Shown here piece by piece: positions 61,708 through 64,000 of a stretch of DNA of 64,000 nucleotides; the first letter of the stretch is position 1, and each line of letters starts with the position of its first letter. The DNA is from Levilactobacillus suantsaii (GTDB taxonomy: Bacteria > Bacillota > Bacilli > Lactobacillales > Lactobacillaceae), in NCBI RefSeq assembly GCF_004115745.1, contig NZ_QXIL01000011.1, forward strand, positions 1 to 64,000, written 5' to 3'. The position numbers and the translations under genes were made by a program. Under the pieces are notes generated by a model. That model saw only the letters and a list, made by a program, of their open reading frames with translations. It was not told where the DNA came from and did not search any database.

Positions 61708-63363
61708 TTAAATAGTGAAGATTAAATGAAACGCCTGACTGCCATGCGATTGGAGATTTCGGCGCACGTAGCTCCCGAGACCAATGAGTCCGCAACTGAT
61801 GGCTAAACCCAGTTCCCAGCTGACCGTCACCCAATTGATGGCGTGATCGGGAACGGTCGGTAGCCAGTCGAAGACCCCCAAGCTTTTCGCCCAATGAGGG
61901 AGCTGAAGGAGGTTACCCAGGTATTGACTGATGAAAGCGTAGGCCAAGTATCCCCAGACCACAAGGCGTCCTTGTGGCCAGGCTCCCACCACTAGTGCTC
62001 CCAGGCCTAACAAAAGGGCCATGACGGGCACACTGCCGGCAACACCCGTTAGAAATTCAGACCAAGTCAGCCCGTCTGCTGCGTGGGTCAGACTAAAATT
62101 GCCTACTAAAACCAGGCCGCTCCAGCCACCAAGAAAGACCAAGCAACTGGTCGTCACTGCACTGCCAGTGTAGCCGAGTAAGAGCCGCTGACGACTAACT
62201 GGCCGCGCGTAGAGGGCGTCTAACCACCCGGATAAATCGTCGTGGTAGAGTTTGAAAATCAGTTGTAAACCAGGAATACTCGCGACGGCGGTCAGGACTA
62301 GTGCAATCGTAGAACTATAGGTGAGAATCAACTGATGGTTGGCGGCATGAAGGGCATTGGTACCAAAGACTTGTTGCATGGTCGGGTTGGTCTTTAAGAT
62401 GTCGCCGATGGTGTCGAAGACGGCACCATAAGCCGCGCCTAGAACGGTGATGCCGAGGACCCAACCCATAATGACGCGATACTCTTGGCGCCAAAGCAAG
62501 GTGATGGGTCCGCGTAAGGCCCGTGCGGCCGTGGCGCGACCGGCACGAATCGTTAAGATACCAGCCCCCAAGTCCCGGCATTGTGCCCAGACACTGGCAC
62601 TGCCTAGGCAGAGTAGACCCAAGCCACCGAACAGGATCAAGGGGAGCAAGCGCGGCTGCTGATAGGGGGCTAATTTTTCGACCCAGCCCAAAGGAGATAA
62701 CCAGGTGTAACGAGGAGCTTGCACATCGGTCAGCATTCGCACGAGATAGCTCAGACCAAAAAGCGCGTAAGCCAGACCCGTAGCGCTAGTGGCGTGGTCG
62801 GCTAGTTGGGCACTCAAGAGGGCCAACATGCCAAAGACCCAGCCACTGGCGGCTAACCCCAAGCCAATCACCCAATTTCCTAGCCAAGTCGCGCCGGGTA
62901 AACCCGCCAGACTCAACCCTAAGGCATCCAAAATGCCAATGCTGAGATTGATCAGTGTGAGTTCGATGACGGCGGCTTGTAGCGGCGCCAGGCTGCCGAT
63001 AGCATGTGCCCGTAAGAGTTCAGTGATGCCGGTATCCTCTTCATGACGGGTGGCGTGAATTCCGAGTGAGATGCTCATGACGACCTGAATCAAGGCCATA
63101 AATAGTAACATCTCGTTAGCGAAGACTTGCGCCGTGGTGGCATGAGTGCCCAGGCGAAAGGGGCCGAACAACGCGACGATGGCGGGGGTCTTTAAAGCTT
63201 GGGTGATGCCGGCAATTTCAGCGGGTGTGCCGTAGATGGTCGCGAATTTAGCGGCGACGGCCATCATGAGACCAACTAAACTGACGCCCCATAGTAGGAG
63301 GCGCCACCAGTCACGCCGGAGCGCCAAGCGGGTCAATTGGCCGGTTTGGGTAAATGGCCCCAT
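61708..63363 (-). CDS. ABC exporter permease
   Basis: This 551-aa membrane protein has about 12 spans in two similar halves (each starting with a soluble-facing LxRxxWRLL/LWRQEYRVIMGW segment). This is the layout of ABC-2-type 'polyketide antibiotic exporter' permeases. The start MGPFTQ has AAAGGAGTG upstream; the longer reading overlaps the ATPase gene and is rejected. It follows the ATPase gene by 5 bases. The substrate is not known. Confidence 0.85.
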   Translation of the reverse strand: MGPFTQTGQLTRLALRRDWWRLLLWGVSLVGLMMAVAAKFATIYGTPAEIAGITQALKTPAIVALFGPFRLGTHATTAQVFANEMLLFMALIQVVMSISLGIHATRHEEDTGITELLRAHAIGSLAPLQAAVIELTLINLSIGILDALGLSLAGLPGATWLGNWVIGLGLAASGWVFGMLALLSAQLADHATSATGLAYALFGLSYLVRMLTDVQAPRYTWLSPLGWVEKLAPYQQPRLLPLILFGGLGLLCLGSASVWAQCRDLGAGILTIRAGRATAARALRGPITLLWRQEYRVIMGWVLGITVLGAAYGAVFDTIGDILKTNPTMQQVFGTNALHAANHQLILTYSSTIALVLTAVASIPGLQLIFKLYHDDLSGWLDALYARPVSRQRLLLGYTGSAVTTSCLVFLGGWSGLVLVGNFSLTHAADGLTWSEFLTGVAGSVPVMALLLGLGALVVGAWPQGRLVVWGYLAYAFISQYLGNLLQLPHWAKSLGVFDWLPTVPDHAINWVTVSWELGLAISCGLIGLGSYVRRNLQSHGSQAFHLIFTI

Positions 63364-63368
63364 GCCAG

Positions 63369-64000
63369 TCACTCCTTTCCGTAGTAGTGCAAGAAGAGGT
63401 CTTCTAGGGTCGGCGGCGTACTGGTCAGCGCCACGATTTGGTGGCGAGCTAAAGCGGCTAAGACACCAGGCAACTGATCGGCTTCGACGGCAAATTGCCA
63501 CTCATTGACTTGGTGCCCGACCCGGGCTTCGTGGATTCCGGGTAGGGCCGCGGGGTCCACCGGCGTTTGGGTCGTGATGGTGATTTGCGTGCGGGTCAAA
63601 TGGCGCATGTCAGCTAACGTCCCGGTCTCAATGATGGTATCGTCGCGGATGATGGCGATGCGGTCACACATCCGCTCGACTTCTGACAAGATGTGACTGG
63701 ATAACAACACGGCTTTCCCTTGTTGTTTCAGGGCTAAAACGGCCTCTTGAAAGTATTTTTCGTTGAGCGGGTCCAAGCCGGCAGTCGGTTCGTCGAAGAT
63801 GTAGAAGTCTGCCGGCTGGGAAAAGGCGGCAATCAAGGCGACCTTTTGGCGGTTACCCTTGGAGTAAGTCCGCGCCTTTTTGGTGGGGTCGAGGGCAAAG
63901 CGGGTGATCAGCCGGTCGGTACGGGCACTGTGAGCCACCCCGTTAAGCCGCAGTAACAAATCGATGATCTCGCCACCGGTCAGGTTAGGCCAGAGTGTCA
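63369..64000 (-). CDS. ABC transporter ATP-binding protein, N-terminus outside the window
   Basis: The visible part (about 209 residues) begins inside the protein (LWPNLTGGEIIDLLLRLNG) and runs to the stop. It has a signature motif of the form YSKGNRQKVAL in place of LSGGQ, a Walker B FYIFDEPTAGLDP, and the switch His (SSHILSEVERMCD). A C-terminal extension of about 90 residues follows. It pairs with the permease downstream. The start and Walker A lie beyond the right edge. Confidence 0.92.
   Translation of the reverse strand, partial: TLWPNLTGGEIIDLLLRLNGVAHSARTDRLITRFALDPTKKARTYSKGNRQKVALIAAFSQPADFYIFDEPTAGLDPLNEKYFQEAVLALKQQGKAVLLSSHILSEVERMCDRIAIIRDDTIIETGTLADMRHLTRTQITITTQTPVDPAALPGIHEARVGHQVNEWQFAVEADQLPGVLAALARHQIVALTSTPPTLEDLFLHYYGKE

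Overview
The window reads as the chromosome of a heterofermentative member of the Lactobacillaceae, most like Levilactobacillus or a close relative. Reasons: moderate GC content, strong AGGAGG ribosome sites, zwf and gnd (entry of the phosphoketolase route), adhE and ackA as fermentation ends, an adhesin with a KxYKxGKxW-type signal, DUF5776 wall modules, Apf/LysM proteins and an LPQTx-type sorting signal. Genus is inference; no rRNA or tRNA gene was seen.

Layout. 1-0.4 kb: tail of an IS30-family transposase and a small unknown gene. 0.4-6.2 kb: gnd, a GNAT acetyltransferase, an SDR oxidoreductase, a secreted tyrosine phosphatase and zwf. 6.7-10.3 kb: a surface-protein region with a lysine-rich secreted protein, a decayed gene, and a two-gene NEAT (haem-binding) operon whose second gene carries what looks like a programmed -1 frameshift signal. 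10.3-17.8 kb: a P1B ATPase without its own HMA domain; an XRE-cupin regulator facing a Gate-type membrane protein plus proC; a Dps-HMA operon; an MFS carrier. The ATPase and the Dps-HMA operon share a Crp/Fnr-type site centred at -41.5. 17.8-25.5 kb: nitroreductase-NrdI pair, two DHA2-type exporters (one with a MarR regulator in an AT-rich patch), a CorC-like protein and a small unknown protein.

26-46 kb is the accessory region: a giant serine-rich repeat (SRR) adhesin gene runs rightward and meets, tail to tail, a seven-gene accessory Sec operon (secA2-secY2-asp1-asp2-asp3-gtfA-gtfB). Divergent from secA2 are an Asp4-like small membrane protein and a Gtf3-type glycosyltransferase. Together these should glycosylate the adhesin (GtfA/GtfB, then Gtf3) and export it (SecA2/SecY2/Asp1-4). 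The adhesin ends in DUF5776 modules rather than a sortase signal, its last modules are out of frame by one base, and GtfB lacks its second lobe.

46-64 kb: Hsp20 with a CIRCE-like operator, an aldo/keto reductase, a CtpE-like P-type ATPase, a DUF1836 protein, a nitroreductase, a membrane GDPD, adhE, two LysM-Apf wall proteins, ackA, a secreted 3D-like protein and an ABC exporter running off the right edge. Three wall-protein genes here share one promoter design, with three TGTAAC-like hexamers at 11-bp steps just upstream of the -10 box, which resembles WalR control.
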